Shown here one piece after another: positions 34,030 to 46,959 of a stretch of DNA of 64,000 bases (the stretch's first letter is position 1; the number at the start of each line of letters is the position of its first letter). The notes under the pieces were generated by a model. The model saw only the letters and a list, made by a program, of their open reading frames with translations, made no database searches and was not told the origin of the DNA. Source of the stretch: Saturnia japonica. Taxonomy: Eukaryota; Arthropoda; Insecta; Lepidoptera; Saturniidae. The DNA lies in NCBI GenBank assembly GCA_033032175.1, contig CM065313.1:12873327-12937326 (forward strand), in the 5' to 3' direction. Both the position numbers and the translations under genes were made by a program.

Positions 34030-35785
34030 AAACGATTCTAAATTTTAACCAATTGGATTTCTGAAAAATCATTTATTTCCGCAGTATGAAAATAATTATA
34101 TATTTTCATATATGCACAACAACCAAATTATATCACGCAAAATGTCACCAACATTACTCATTATAAAAAGGGTTAAAAACCAAGATAATGATTTAAAAAT
34201 CAAAACCCATGACACTTCAAGATCCTCAAAAAACCAATGCTGTCAATGTCTAATGTCCAAATTCCCCATAAGTCTTACTTAAAGCCCACAAATGGAGAAA
34301 TATCAAAAACATTATTCCACACATATTACCCACATACCTTTCTAAAGGAAAAACGTATACTAATCAATAATACTGAAGTGAAAACTTCTGTAGCATCATT
34401 GTGATTTGAAAGTTGTTGAAACGAAAAAGCGACATTAAAAAGGGACAGACAAATAAATTCATAAGATTTAACGTAGGAGAAAATGAGGTAGGAAAGTTTT
34501 AGGCAATGGTAAAATGGTACAAAAGAAGTTTGTTGCCATGCAATAATGAATTTTATTACCTCATCAAAAACGCACGAAACAAAAACTTTTTATACAACAC
34601 TTATGGCATTCTGTTACTAATTGATATTGTCTTAGGTTACCATGGATATTTTAAATGTGCATTAATTGAAAATGATTTTGTGAATAATGATTGTGAGTAC
34701 TTGTATGTACATTTTCATAAACTTTCAATTAGTGTGTATTTGATCATTTTCTAAAATTAAAAAAAAACATAGATGTGAAGGTTTCACTTTCTACCACGTG
34801 TGAATTGCACAAATAATTTTTTTTTTAATTATTATTACATACGACATTATCGCTCTTTTATTGGCATCTCGTGTAATTGTCAACATTTCACTTAGTCGGA
34901 CACGGTCTAACAGCAAAGCTGCACGTTGTTATCAGGCGTACTGTATGCTATTAAAAACACTAAAAATTCTTTCTTGTGCGTTTTAAAAATGTACACTAAA
35001 TACCAACTAAAACACTAATAATGATTTTAAATGTATTATATTCATTTTATAAACTCTAAAATTCGATTGTTCATCAGTATTGACTCTGATACCGTCATGA
35101 TCGAGAAGAAACTTATATTATGTGTGAGAGGGAAAAGTTAAGATAGCAGCGACTGGCAGACCAAGACCACAGTGCAATTTAAACAGTAAGTTAATCTTAC
35201 TCTTTTTTCATTGGATAATCGGTCATTTCATGTGCAATAATTACTTACGTTCTATTTCTATGCTATGCTAATGCAGAAGCATTAGGCATGTTTTGTCAAT
35301 GAAAAAATGCTTATAAAAAATAATTTTTACCATTCGACTTTAGTAGGAAATTGTTCTTTTTCTTGTGTTTAGATCACCTAAAGATGGATTATTAAGAGAA
35401 AAACGGATTTCAAAAATTATAATGTTTGGACGGTAAGACGATTAAATGCCATCGACTTTAACTAAAATTTGTTCAAAACGTTTTCTTTTATCTGATTCAT
35501 ATATGACGAAAGAAAATATAATAAATGTAGTAAAAATAATAATAATGATGTCAATGTTACTACTAATAAACTAAATAACTAATAATAGTATTAATAGTGC
35601 TATCTCACTCAGTACTGCGGTTCTTTTGGGGTTAGTTGTACGTAGCTGTATACTGTAGTAATCACGTAACATCACGTAAAGTGCATGGCAGTTTCTTGTT
35701 ACTTCATACAATGAAAAACAAAAACACTAACGCTTCAAGGAATCGTAGATAATTATTATATTTTTCTTTATTTTTATTATTCTGT
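34030..35785. other. AT-rich gene-free stretch
   Basis: An open frame at 34506-34754 resembles nothing known and has AT-driven composition. Nothing else is recognised. Confidence 0.45.
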
Positions 35786-35789
35786 ATCA

Positions 35790-36236
35790 AAATAAGTAAT
35801 GGTATCGATCGCATATATTTATCACATAAATAAATAAAGATTACCTGTCGGTATAATTATTTCGTTGCATTGTTGAGTACCTACCTATACCTACTTATTT
35901 TACAACAGCTTCGAAAATTTTGAAGAAGTTGGTATTATCAATCAAGAATTAATACATGTAACATCTTGTAATGAAATATAATATTAGTTAATAAATTTGT
36001 ACAAAAGTATCCGGCAGTAGTTTAGTTTATTACATTTTGTAAAAAAATATCGGGTCTGTTATCGTATTACGTTTATCGATATAGCTCCATCCCTATCAGT
36101 TTCTCCGACTCTGGTATAACCTTGTACGTGTGTAAACGTCATATTTTTATAAAATAATGCATACATAATGAAAAAAGACGCTCGATCAAGTTTTCACAGG
36201 AGCTGTCATCGAGAAAATAAAGAAATGTAAATGGTA
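35790..36236. mobile_element. Truncated inverted copy of TIR element family A
   Basis: Reverse complement of 6535-7155 with many small differences: AAATAAGTAATGGTATCGATCG at the left, TATACCTACTTATTTTACAA, CCGACTCTGGTATAACCTTG, and the terminal GCTGTCATCGAGAAAATAAA then GAAATG at the right. The end matching the 7193-7221 TIR is lost. Confidence 0.75.
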
Positions 36237-36239
36237 TAG

Positions 36240-37310
36240 TGGGGGTTTTTGGCAGGATTTGATGTGGTGTAACAAATTGCTGCACTGGCAAGTGCTTTTG
36301 CGGCGCCAAAAGCAGAAGAAGAAGAAGACCATGTAGCCAAGTGAGAGGTATTTTTAATTCATGTTTAGATGTCATTTAATTATTTAATATAAAGGTCGAA
36401 ACTTCTTCTTGTTTATCTTTCCAGTGTCAATGCTTCCTAAGCTTCTTGATGCTTGCGTTGCCAGAGCGTTACTTTTGTAACATTTTGCTTTACTTTTGAC
36501 TGTTGCGTTGCTCATGCGCTACACAACTGAAAATGTTACTTTTGCGTTACTTTTCGTAGTGGAATATAATAATTTGAAAAAAAAGAAAAATTAAATAAAA
36601 CAGAACGCAGCCAAATAAACTGAAATCATTTACTGGACTTTCTCGAACATATTCTATATTTTATTTATAGATTAGTAAGTTACAGATAACTTATGAGAGG
36701 ATTGAGAGGCCTTGAAGAATACTTAAACTACCTATATAAATAATAAAAAATAATCTAATAAAATAAACTTAGTTGAATGTATAATTATAAAGCTATAAAC
36801 TGCTTATTTTTGTGTATTAACTATTTTAGTATCAAGTAATATTGTTCGTATTATGACATGTGTAGTAAAGATTTGTCGGAATCGTAGTAGTTTAAGTTTT
36901 AAATTAGGGGATCACTTTTTACAAGTAAACTAGTAACGTATTCAATTGATTTCTTGCTTTTTACGTAAAATTATTACAGTGTAATTATATTACAATACCG
37001 GTCAGTGTTGCCAGTAATTAAGCAAATACTATACTAAAATATACAACATATTCGCAGTTCATTGATTGTATTTTCCATCAAAATATATTTATTAAGTTGC
37101 ACATAATATTATGTTGTATTTGCAAGTTGGTAGTTATGAAGAATTTAAAAGATAATATAACAATATGTGTAACGAAAGATAATACAAGAATATTATTATG
37201 CTAACCAAAATTCTACGAAAAATATTGGATATATTAGTTTTTTGTTATATACGTAAACTGTTCCAAAAATTGTTAATGATATGAAAAATAGTTAGAATAT
37301 GAATAAAGTT
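36240..37310. other. AT-rich gene-free stretch
   Basis: It contains two similar phrases around GTTGCGTTGC at 36457-36550 and a short (GAA)n run at 36314-36328. No gene is recognised. Confidence 0.4.
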
Positions 37311-37313
37311 TAT

Positions 37314-38345
37314 TTATAGCTTTTCCCAATATTCCCCTCCAACCCCAATGCACTTATACTTTCGGGTGAACCAGCTTTTGAAACATTTTAAAAATGTATG
37401 ATGCGGGCCTCTTCTGAAATGTTAAATTTTCGCCCACGAAGCATTTTTTACTGTGGGGGAAAAAATAGCATGGAGTGAAGTCTGGGCCCTGAGTTGGATG
37501 GGGTAACATTTATACCCTCGAAGTATTGAAATAGCCCATGTTCTAGTTGCTGTGTGGCGACATCTACATAGCGACACATAGCGACATCTATCGAGCCACA
37601 TAAGACGCATCCTACTATCCTACATTGCGCTATAGAAATTAACTCAATCGTTGAGTATATATACAAGAACCCGACTACAACCGTTGGTCAAGTCCGGTGA
37701 AGCTGTAAAAGCCGCAGCGGCTCTGTTTTTGGATAGGGCCCCTAAGGCTAACAGTGTAAACAACCGTTGGGCAGCTGTCCGCCAGACATAACACCCGTCT
37801 GGTCGGAGGATCCTCCCTTTGCAATAACTCTTCTACAGCTGTATGAGTGGGCGCGTTATCTTGGTGACACCAGGGACACCGCTCCTTGGTCGCTCGCCAT
37901 TTAACTCCCCAAAAGCTTGAGGCAGCCAAATTTTGCAATACCATTCACTGGTAACTATTTTAAGACCTTCTAGTGGAATTACTGCAACTAGTTCACTGCG
38001 TTTTTTGTAACGCTACGACCGCGAACGTCTTTTGTGAGTTACTCCTCTTCTTCAAACACTCATTGCGTGAATTGTTGCTTCGTGAGAAGATCGTAACTGT
38101 AGATCCAAGTTTCGTCAGTTGTAAGGGTGTAGGATACGTTTTGCGAAGTTCCTCCTTTAAACTTTTTTAGCATAAATTTGCACAAATCAACACGGCGGGA
38201 TTTTTACTCTTCGGTGAGAGAATGAGGTATCCATCGCGAAGCAAGCTTCCTAACTTGAAGGTGTTCATGCAGGATGGTGGAAACTGCCCGTGATTCCAAT
38301 CTTCAATTCAGCCTGAATCAACATATCTTTGGAACAAAATTTGGA
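37314..38345 (-). pseudogene. Mariner transposase pseudogene with an internal insertion
   Basis: On the minus strand it reads TILHEHLQVRKLASRWIPHS, LTEE-stop, FKGGTSQNVSYTLTTDETWI (first catalytic Asp), then CHQDNAPTHTAVEELLQ (second Asp, DNAPTHTA). About 240 bp of unrelated sequence follows (37565-37800). Then GINVTPSNSG and, in other frames, PDFTPCYFF and KKCFVGENLTF lead to GEYWEKL and a stop at 37314. The N-terminal HTH before LHEHL is missing. Several stops and frame shifts make it non-functional. Confidence 0.8.
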
Positions 38346-38349
38346 AAGG

Positions 38350-40200
38350 AAACTCATTACGCTTTTATATAACGGCTAATAGTAATGATAAAATTAAGAC
38401 AAAGCTTTTATTGGACATTAGTTTGAGATAAAAATCAAAATTTTCTATATAAAGTAAGGATTTGACTTATTAGTCATTAGTAGTAAAGATAAATATACAA
38501 TTCAAAAACTGAAATATAGCCAAATGTTTAAACAGAATTCAACTTGAGATCTAAGTAGGTAATAATATAACTTAAAAACATTGTAACTACAGATTATCGC
38601 GGGTGGACCGATCCATGATAGGTCAGCATATTAAATTATATTTTAACCTTGGTATGTGTTACATAATTATGAGCATGCATTACATTTTATGGATAAAACA
38701 GTCTACTAAGGAATAACAGTTGTCTGTGCCAGATCTTAGGCTTACAGATCAAGGCCAGTTAATGAATATGCATTAGGTATTTAGTTATTGTGAATACTAT
38801 AGAAAATACAATTAGGCAATTTATTAAAAAAAAAAAAAATTAGTCATTATATTTTCAAAAACGGATTATATAATGTAATTTTTGCTTAACTGGCAACCCA
38901 ATAAATTTGTAAATTGTACGTGCAGCGAAGCCTTCTCACACGCACACCAGCACAACTGATCCATGTGGGCACGTATTGCTGGCACAACACAACACTGAGG
39001 CAGTTGATTAGTCGACGAGTTTGAGGTAGGTATTGTGCCTTGTCTTACCGGTTGACCGACACAAAACGATCGAACGAGCGCCTTGGGCGTCACAAAACGA
39101 CCGTGTTATAGTAATTCTAAACAAAGAATAAAATAAGTTTATAATAAAATAAAATGGCCTGTAGTGTGTGTTGTCTGTGGGATTTCGAAATAGCCAGGTA
39201 TGCGTGGACGTAACTTCATAAGTGCATAGCGGTATCGCAGAACCAGATTTTTAGTCCTCGATGAGATGAAAGTAGCTTTTCTGTTTATTTGTTAAATCTA
39301 TTTGTGAGTGTCGTATTTTATATATTGCCTGATACATCGGAATTTTAATACATATGATTGATGAACGGTAAGTGGTGCCTTTTAAATGTATAATTCAATA
39401 TACTACTCTTCCAGAAATAAACTTTTTATTTGCACTTAAAATAATTATAACCTGTGTGATTTTAAGTTGATGATTTTAATATCACAGTAATATTTCACTT
39501 AACTAACATTACCTGAATAAGTGTACTACTGTGGCTATACTCTAAGACTAAGTCAAGACTTATCACAAAGGTGGCAGAGTTCATATTAAAAATTCCTTTT
39601 TTTTTTAAATACAGCACGGTAAAGTGACTACGCTGAACCTGATGGTGAGCACACTTTAATCTACAATCCATCGTCAGTCGTCACTGTCATGCCGGCCTGT
39701 TCAAATGTATCTTCATGTATTCTTCTTAGGGATGTTCGATATTTATCGATGTTAAGGTTGAAAATATCGATATTAGGAAAAACATCAAATATTGAGGTTC
39801 CCATAGGGTTTGAGGATCCAAAGAAAAAAGCTCTTTCACTTGGATTTTATCAAAACATCGATGCATGTTAGGAAACGTCGACGTTACATCGTTACTAAAA
39901 AAGTGAACAAAAAAGACAAACTCGTTTGGTTAACTGCAAGGTTTTGAAATATTGTTTACCTGTGAATACTAACGTCGAGTGCCTATACTTTGTAAAATGT
40001 AGCTCGGGTCCTATTACAGATAAGAGATTTCAGGATACCATAACATTGTACAGGGGTCTTTCTTCGATTGTTGATTTCAAAGACATATTTCTGTAGTGAC
40101 AAACTATGACTTACATTTATAATATTTCATATTTTACTTATAATAAAACAGTTAAGTCGAAATGTGTACATTAAATATATTTGAGAAAAAATACTATGAA
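38350..40200. other. Gene-free stretch
   Basis: AT-rich, with moderately GC-rich DNA at 38900-39110 that matches no family I know, and a LINE-tail-like phrase (GAACCTGATGGTGAGCACAC) near 39636. Confidence 0.4.
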
Positions 40201-40204
40201 GGAG

Positions 40205-40335
40205 TTTAGAATAACAGTGAGAAAACATTTCGACACTTATTGAAATTTTTGTCTATCCGTAATATCTGGCATGGACTTAAATTTTTTTATACACGAAATT
40301 CCACGCGGATGGAGTCGAGGGTATACCTAGTACAA
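40205..40335 (+). repeat. Lepidopteran interspersed repeat end
   Basis: TTTTTGTCTATCCGTAAT, then TATACACGAAATTCCACGCG, GATGGAGTCGAGG and ending CCTAGT, as in the common 'ACACGAATTCCACGCGGGCG...CTAGT' ends. Confidence 0.5.
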
Positions 40336-40339
40336 TAAT

Positions 40340-42165
40340 ATAATACTGTTACGTCTGTGGGTAAAGAAAATGCCGTTATAGTTAGCATAAATAGTTATTT
40401 GTACTCAGTGATAAAATTTATTTAATAAACTCACTAAATTGATCCTCACTATACCTACTGCAGTCGTACTTAAAGATCTCTTAATATTGTCCTCTTGCAA
40501 AAAAGGAGGGTTGTAATCACTAGAAATTCCTCGAACTTTAGAAGAGAGAGAGAACAAGAACATTGTTTAGAAGAGGAATTGTTTTATTTTTAGACTAGTA
40601 TTTGTTATATGATGCAATCGGAGCGATAAGCTTTGTTCGTGTGAGTAAACTACAGTGTTATTTGCACCTACAAATACATACTCGGTGATTCAAGTACATT
40701 CTAGGCGAGTCCAGGTACTCCCAAGAATACTGAACTTTTTATCAGATCGTAATAATACGGTAGTAAAACAGTAACATTTAGGGCGACTTGCCTAAAATGT
40801 TTAAATATGATTAAAGTAAGACTAAACGCTTTTAAAATGGTTAAACAAAATTAGTGTCTTGCACACAAAAAAACTTACTAAATAAATTTAATGAACTGTC
40901 AAGCTTAAATAGCCAAAAATGCCAATAATATATATATATATAAATAAAAAGTTATTGATAGAAAGGAACAGAGACAACATAAGGGCCAGCGTGGTATTAA
41001 TACTCTTACCAGATTTCTTATTCTTACATAATACAGTAGAGTTGCGCTATTTTCATACACGAGTCATTCTATGTTATAAGTTTATAAGTCACAACATTTT
41101 TCGGGTTAAGAAACTCGTCAAGATATAAAATGGAACACAGAGACTACTTTACCGACTCCCTAACTATGTTTAACTAAATCAACGCATTGTAGGTAAGTCT
41201 TGTGCAAGATAGCCCTAAATGCGTTTACGAAAAAATTCATTTAGGAGGCTAATTAACTATAATAATTTTGTTTAACGTTGAGTTCAATGAATTGTTGCGC
41301 AAGCATGTTAAATTTAAAATAAAAGCAAGTTAAAATAAAAATAAATAAATAAAATAAATGTTAGAAAATAAAAGAATCCTTGCCGTCGCTTCAAGGCTAC
41401 ATCTGTTAGCAAAAATACTAGTTTAGTGATGAGGCACAGTGGTTGAACATTTGGGCAAAATCGATAAACATAATTTCATTATTCTAAATGTATTAAATTA
41501 TGTAAAATAAATAGTTAACCATAATTAAACAGTGCAGAAACCGTCATACCATTCTGTGCAAATGGATAAACCGGCTAGCACAGTAAATACAAGATAATTT
41601 TAAACAAAAAATAAAACCAATGATTTTGAAGGGTTCCCTTATGTATCTTCGAAGTTCAAAGTCCAATGCCAACAACATTAAAAGGTAGTCCACCCTTGAG
41701 GTATCTCATATCCAACAAAAAAAGAATCATCCAAATCGGTTCATAAACAAAAAAGGAATGGCATAACATCCATACAAAAAAAAAAACATTCGAATTGAGT
41801 AACCCGTCTTTTGTTGAAGTTGGTTAAAAAAGAGCAAAATTTTGGAATGGCGCCATAATCAATGTGTTGAAGCTGTTCAATCAGTCTTGAAGATGGAACT
41901 TCTTAGATTTGTTAACGTAAATAAGCCACCCGCTCCCAAATTATATTCTTGATGAATTAGTTAAATCCTTTGAACAGAAGAAAAGTTATTCGTCTCCCAT
42001 CATATCATTAGCAATGCAAAAGCATAGAAATTATATGGGTTCTATAGATGTAGCCTACAGTTTTATAAGTATATGATAAACGGGCGATCAATCTATACTT
42101 ATATTACGTCATGCGACACTGAAAATTCTTAGAAAATCAAAAACTGAACAAACTAGCAAGTTATT
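40340..42165. other. AT-rich gene-free stretch
   Basis: No coding sequence is found. A repeat-like phrase at 41640-41830 (CCAAATCGGTTCATAAACAA) is of the common lepidopteran kind. Confidence 0.4.
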
Positions 42166-42172
42166 AGTTTTA

Positions 42173-43212
42173 TTATATCTTTTCAAAATAGTGTCCATTT
42201 ACATAAATACATCGCTGCATCCGATGGAACCACTGAGAAAAGCACTTTGACCACTCGTTCTTAGGGGCCTCTTTGACGGTATTTTGAAACGCAACCACTG
42301 CTTCCTCGGCGTCCATAAAACGTTTCCCTCAAAGTTATTTTATTATTTTCGGAAAAAATAAAAATCGCAAGGTGCGAGGTCGGGGCTATAGGGCGGGTGA
42401 CCCAGTAATTCCACGTCCGACGTCGCCAAGTAGTCGATTGTTTGCTTGGCGGTGTTCGACGAGGCGTTGTCGTGGTGAAGGAGGATCCTATTGCGAGGTC
42501 GATTCTCCCGAACTTTTACCAAGACAAGTGGAACACAATTGTTAGTGTACCTTGTCTGCAGTAACTGTTTTTCGATCCTCTAAAACAATTGTTGCGTAAT
42601 GACCTGTCCTCCCGAAGAACGAGGCCACGATCTTTTTTCTCACGCTTTTACCTCTCTTCACTTTAGTTGGCAACTCCTCGGAAGGAAAGACTAACCAGAC
42701 TGTCTCTTAGTTTCGGGATCATAACAATAAATCCAGCTTTCATCACCCGTAAGTATGTCGAACACAGCATTTGAGCTACCTCCGTTAAAACTGAACCATT
42801 TCACGATACCAATTTTGAGTTATCCACCGGGCCAAAGCTTCCTGGCCGCTAAATGTTCATGGAGGACTTTGTGCACTTGACTCATACCGATGCCTAAGCT
42901 TGTCCGAATCTGCTGATAAGTCACTCTTTTGTCAATCTCTATCATACGCCGCACAAAACTGATGTTATCTTCAGTCGTCGCTGTAGAAGGCCGCCCCTCA
43001 CGCAGATCATCGATGAGATTAGTGCAACCACGTTTAAACTCATTAAACCAGTTGTAAGCAGTGGTACCTTCATCGTGAAAGGCCAATCGAAGTCTATCAT
43101 AACTTTCTTGTTGACTTAAATGACATCGAAAGTCATAAAAATCATTGTACGAAAATTTTCTTTCGTTAAAATCATGCTGACGTGACGCAGATAATTTCCA
43201 ATATGCCGCCAA
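42173..43212 (-). pseudogene. Mariner transposase pseudogene, nearly full length
   Basis: On the minus strand it reads HLSQQESYDRLRLAFHDEG, TTAYNWFNEFKRGCTNLIDD, LREGRPSTATTEDNISFVRR, YQQIRTSLGIGMSQVHKVLH and EHLAARKL, then a break. TGDESWIYCYDPETKRQS (first Asp) follows, then a DNASSNTAKQT-like stretch and PPYSPDLAPCDF-like sequence (42370-42480). It ends EWSKCFSQWFHRMQRCIYVN then GHYFEKI-stop at 42173. It is of the same broad type as the 37-38 kb copy but a different subfamily from the 54-55 kb one. A frame shift after AARKL and further stops kill it. TIRs were not recognised. Confidence 0.88.
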
Positions 43213-43354
43213 ATCGTAAACAAATGGCTAATGAACAAAATACATACACAATAATATTGGTAAAAGTTCCATTTTCAAAATCTGAACGTATTTTTCAATT
43301 ATATATATCATTTACAAGTGGCCAGTTCTAAAAAAATTTCAATGTCGCCAACGT

Positions 43355-44118
43355 ATAAAGCTGAAGAGTTTGTTTGTTTGGTTCAACGCACTAATCTCAG
43401 GAACTACTGGATCGAATTGAAAAATTATTTTAGTGTTGGATAGCCTATTTATCGATGAAGGCTAAGGGCTATATAACATCACGCTACGATCAATAGGAGC
43501 GGAGCATCAATGAAAAATGTTGCAAAACCGGAAAAAATTATTATCGTTGAAAACTTCCATTGCGTGCGCTGCGTAAATGGTTAAAGTAATGTAACAATAA
43601 TACGTGACGGAAGTGTTTCTCATAAAAATTATAAAAAAAACGTTGTCTATTTTTTAAAGTTGTGTCAATATAACTTTTTTTATCGTAATAAATTTTTTTC
43701 TAAAATAATGCATTATATGCGAAGGTGTTTTTATAAACATTGTATTAATCCATATAGAAATAAATAAGTTATTCGTCACAATTATTTAATTTTGAACAAA
43801 ATTGCCCTTTATGTCAGTTGATTTCAAGCAATATCTTAGGAGATTATCACAGTTATAATATAACTCAGCAGCAAAATAATGATCAAGTACCGCGCGCGCA
43901 TTATTATCATGCGGAATAATATGGGAGGCGGGTGGTCATGTGAGGAGGGCAGGACAAATGGTGCTTAAATCATTCGTAGATAAAAAAAAGAAAGTTTCAG
44001 CTCATTTTTCCAGTCAGCTCCAGAATTGTATTATAGGTGTCTACGACCCACTCTCTCTACTCCTCTCTCTCTCTCTCTCTTATGTAACGCAGACGAAGTT
44101 CCGCGGGTCAGCTAGTGA
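43355..44118. repeat. Lepidopteran interspersed repeat with Helitron-like CTAGT end
   Basis: It begins AAGAGTTTGTTTGTTTGG...CTAATCTCAGGAACTACTGG, passes GGATAGCCTATTTATCGATG and AATAGGAGCGGAGCATCAAT, and ends CGCAGACGAAGTTCCGCGGG-TCAGCTAGT. This is the standard order for this abundant repeat. It includes a (CT)n run at 44062-44080. The GC-rich arm followed by CTAG-T suits a Helitron 3' end. Confidence 0.6.
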
Positions 44119-44334
44119 ATGATAAAAAACAACCATCCGCGTTGAGTGCATAATTAATACTGATTTATTAATTAATTAATCACCCGAATTCGACGCAAGC
44201 ACACTATGCAACGTATGCACTTTTGTTTCAGTATCAATATATATTAATCTATACCTAGATAATAAAAGAGTAACGAATCGAAATCTGTACATTGAAGATA
44301 TTTTAGAAGAAAATACGACGAGGGTGCTTAAAAT

Positions 44335-44480
44335 CATGGACAGACAACATTTAGATAATTTTTGAAATTTTTGTCTGTCTGTATGTAACTTTGTATGCCA
44401 ATCACGCATAAACTACTAAACAGAATTTAATGACATTTGGTTTGACTGTAGTTTATAGCCTGAAGGTAAATTTAGGATGC
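44335..44480 (+). repeat. Lepidopteran interspersed repeat (CTGTCTGT phrase)
   Basis: TTTGTCTGTCTGTATGTAAC, CACGCATAAACTACTAAACA and ATTTAATGACATTTGGTTTG follow the usual order of this repeat. Confidence 0.5.
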
Positions 44481-44599
44481 ATTTTTATACGTATGGACAT
44501 TTGTGTGGTCTATAAATTGCGATTAGATTATGTAAATATAAAAAAGGAATGCATGTATACATAATTTTGTCATTTATTTAAAATCCAATCCAATCCGCA

Positions 44600-45435
44600 G
44601 GCTAATTTGCAGGAAGTCCATAATGAGAGAACTTGAACGCTTGAATCTGAACCTTAGGCTGATATCCGACTGGGGTGATGCGAACTTGGTCAGTTTTAAT
44701 GCTGAAAAAACAGGCGTGTCTGTTCTCAGCTAAACGGAGTCCGTTTTTCCTGACTCCTACTTTTCGGGGGGCTTCCCTTCAGGTTGTTGACAACCTAGAG
44801 CTCCTTGGGGTCCACCTAACATTTGATATCAACTTTGGGCGTTCGATAGAGATACAGGCGAGAACAGCTGCCAAGAAATTGAGGATCCTCTTCAAGGTTA
44901 GGCGGTATTTCACACCGAACCAGCATCTTAGCTTGTATCAAGCACAGGTACGCTCTTGTGTAGAAAATTTTTTTCACCTATGGGATGGATCAGCCAAATA
45001 TCAGTTGGCCGCTCTCGATTCCGTTGAGCGCCGAGCTCGTCGACTTGTTAGCGATGAAGTACTGATGAAGGCAAAAATGCTCAGTCTAGAGCATCGTCGT
45101 AAGGTAGCTTGCTCTCAGTGTTTTACAGGTTGCACTTTGGAGAGTGTGCACAGGAATTGCATGATTTAATTCCGCCCAATCCGTTACGCCATAGGACAAC
45201 TAGACGCCGCGGCCGTGAAGGATTCCACCCTTATGTCGTGGAAATTCCCCTGATTCGCACGAAGCGTTATGCTTCGTCGTTCAATATGCGAACGGCAAAG
45301 GAGTGGAATTCACTCTCGTCGTCTGTTTTCCTATCCACCTATAACTTGGGAGTCTTCATGCGAAGAGTGAATAGGCATTTAATAGGTAAGCGCGATGCAT
45401 CGTCGGCCTCATCTTTACTTTCCATCAGGTAAGAT
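44600..45435 (+). pseudogene. Jockey-like LINE reverse transcriptase C-terminal fragment (copy 2)
   Basis: It reads MRELERLNLRLRISDWGDAN then, after a frame shift, SFNAEKTG-VSVLSAKRSPFFL, VVDNLELLGVHLTFDINFG, FKVRRYFTPNQHLSLYQAQV, FFHLWDGSAKYQLAALDSVE and RRARRLVSDEV. A shift near 45110 leads to LSVFYRLHFGECAQELHDLI, IRTKRYASSFNMRTAKEWNS and FMRRVNRHLIGKRDASSASS with stop at 45430-45432. It is the longest of the three related copies, covering the thumb region to the end of ORF2. A-rich sequence follows at 45463. Confidence 0.85.
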
Positions 45436-45469
45436 TGAAACCAAGCGCATACCTGCATTGCATAAAAAA

Positions 45470-46955
45470 AATTAAAAGATAAGTACCAAATTAATCCAAA
45501 TTATTTTATCTTGAAATAATTCGTATATAATCAAGACGTACGTACCTATATATTTTTATTTTCCAGGAGTATTCAGAGATATTATATAATTGTTTTGATA
45601 TTTATTGTCACAATAGTATAAATAATTTAGGCTAGGCTTTTATTATTATTTTTATATTTTTTTAGATATATTTTAATGTTATTTTTAAATATTTAAAATA
45701 ATTAAAAACATCTGTTCGAACTAAATTTCTAGGATAGAGGTCGATGTTTAGTGTTTTTGCACTATCAAGATTTTTATTAAATTACACTAAACAGACTATA
45801 ATATATAAAATAATATATAATATATAAAGTGTTATTGTTCACTGGATATTAACGGTTTATAAAAATAAGGTTATTAAATAAACATAGTTTTTCGTAAATG
45901 TTTGGAAATCCTAACATTTTTGTGTGCCTACATTATCTTTTGGATAATAACAGTTAAAATTTAAAATGATTTTAGTTGGGTATCCTCAAAGCTTATTATA
46001 CTGGTCAAATGCCGTAAAGTGAGATTAAGGTGAAGGGAGCTTTTTATTTAGTTGCTATTTTTCATACATGAAATATACTACATGGGCGAAGTCGCGAGTA
46101 CTGCTAGAAATAAATATAATAATTGATTTAAGGCTATTCTGCAGGTAACAATACTGCACTGCCCTTATTTTATTTGAATGTATTCTATAGAGTATTTATA
46201 TAATTACATTACAATTAAAATAATAATACTCAATGAAATAAATATTTAAAAAATTACATTAATTTGTATTTTTTTTTGTAAAAATTATATATTTAACTAA
46301 TTCTCGATATACTCTTAACACTAGCACATCCCTAGTGTACTCATCATAGTGATTTCTGATTACGACCCGAGCTACAATGTACAATTTAGGTCCTATAGTG
46401 TTTTAAATCTAATTCTTGTTATCTTGTTAGTTTCTCTTTAGCGTTAATAGAATACCATGCCAAATATAATTTTGACGAAAATTTTAATTATTACGTAACC
46501 GCAGAATGAATGAAATCAACTGAATACCTAATAGTGTTTTGGTAACTATGAAATCATTTTATTCAATTGAATTAAATATAAAATTGCATCATATTACGTT
46601 AATTATTTCTTTTTCTATTTTCACAATACAACAGTCTATCTATCTACAACGTGATCAATCGCGTTCTTTTTCGTGACCGTCAATCTTACCTGTGACTATG
46701 ATACAATGTTATCATTTTCATGCGCTATTCCATACATTTATTTCGATATTTCTTAGTTAGTATGTACACTTTTTTATTTATGGATGACAATAGAAAAAGG
46801 CAGGAAAAAGAATATATCGCATATGATTTGTTAATCTTCACAGGTTAACTAATCTAGCTAAAATACTCGTTACTGCAATACCTACCGTTTTTAGTGCAAT
46901 ATATAATACGTTATGTCTCAATGTTATTAAAGTCCAAGTTCATTATAAAGCTACT
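45470..46955. other. AT-rich gene-free stretch
   Basis: A repeat remnant lies near 46060-46115 (ACATGGGCGAAGTCGCGAGT, CTGCTAG). Nothing else is recognised. Confidence 0.45.
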
Positions 46956-46959
46956 GAAC

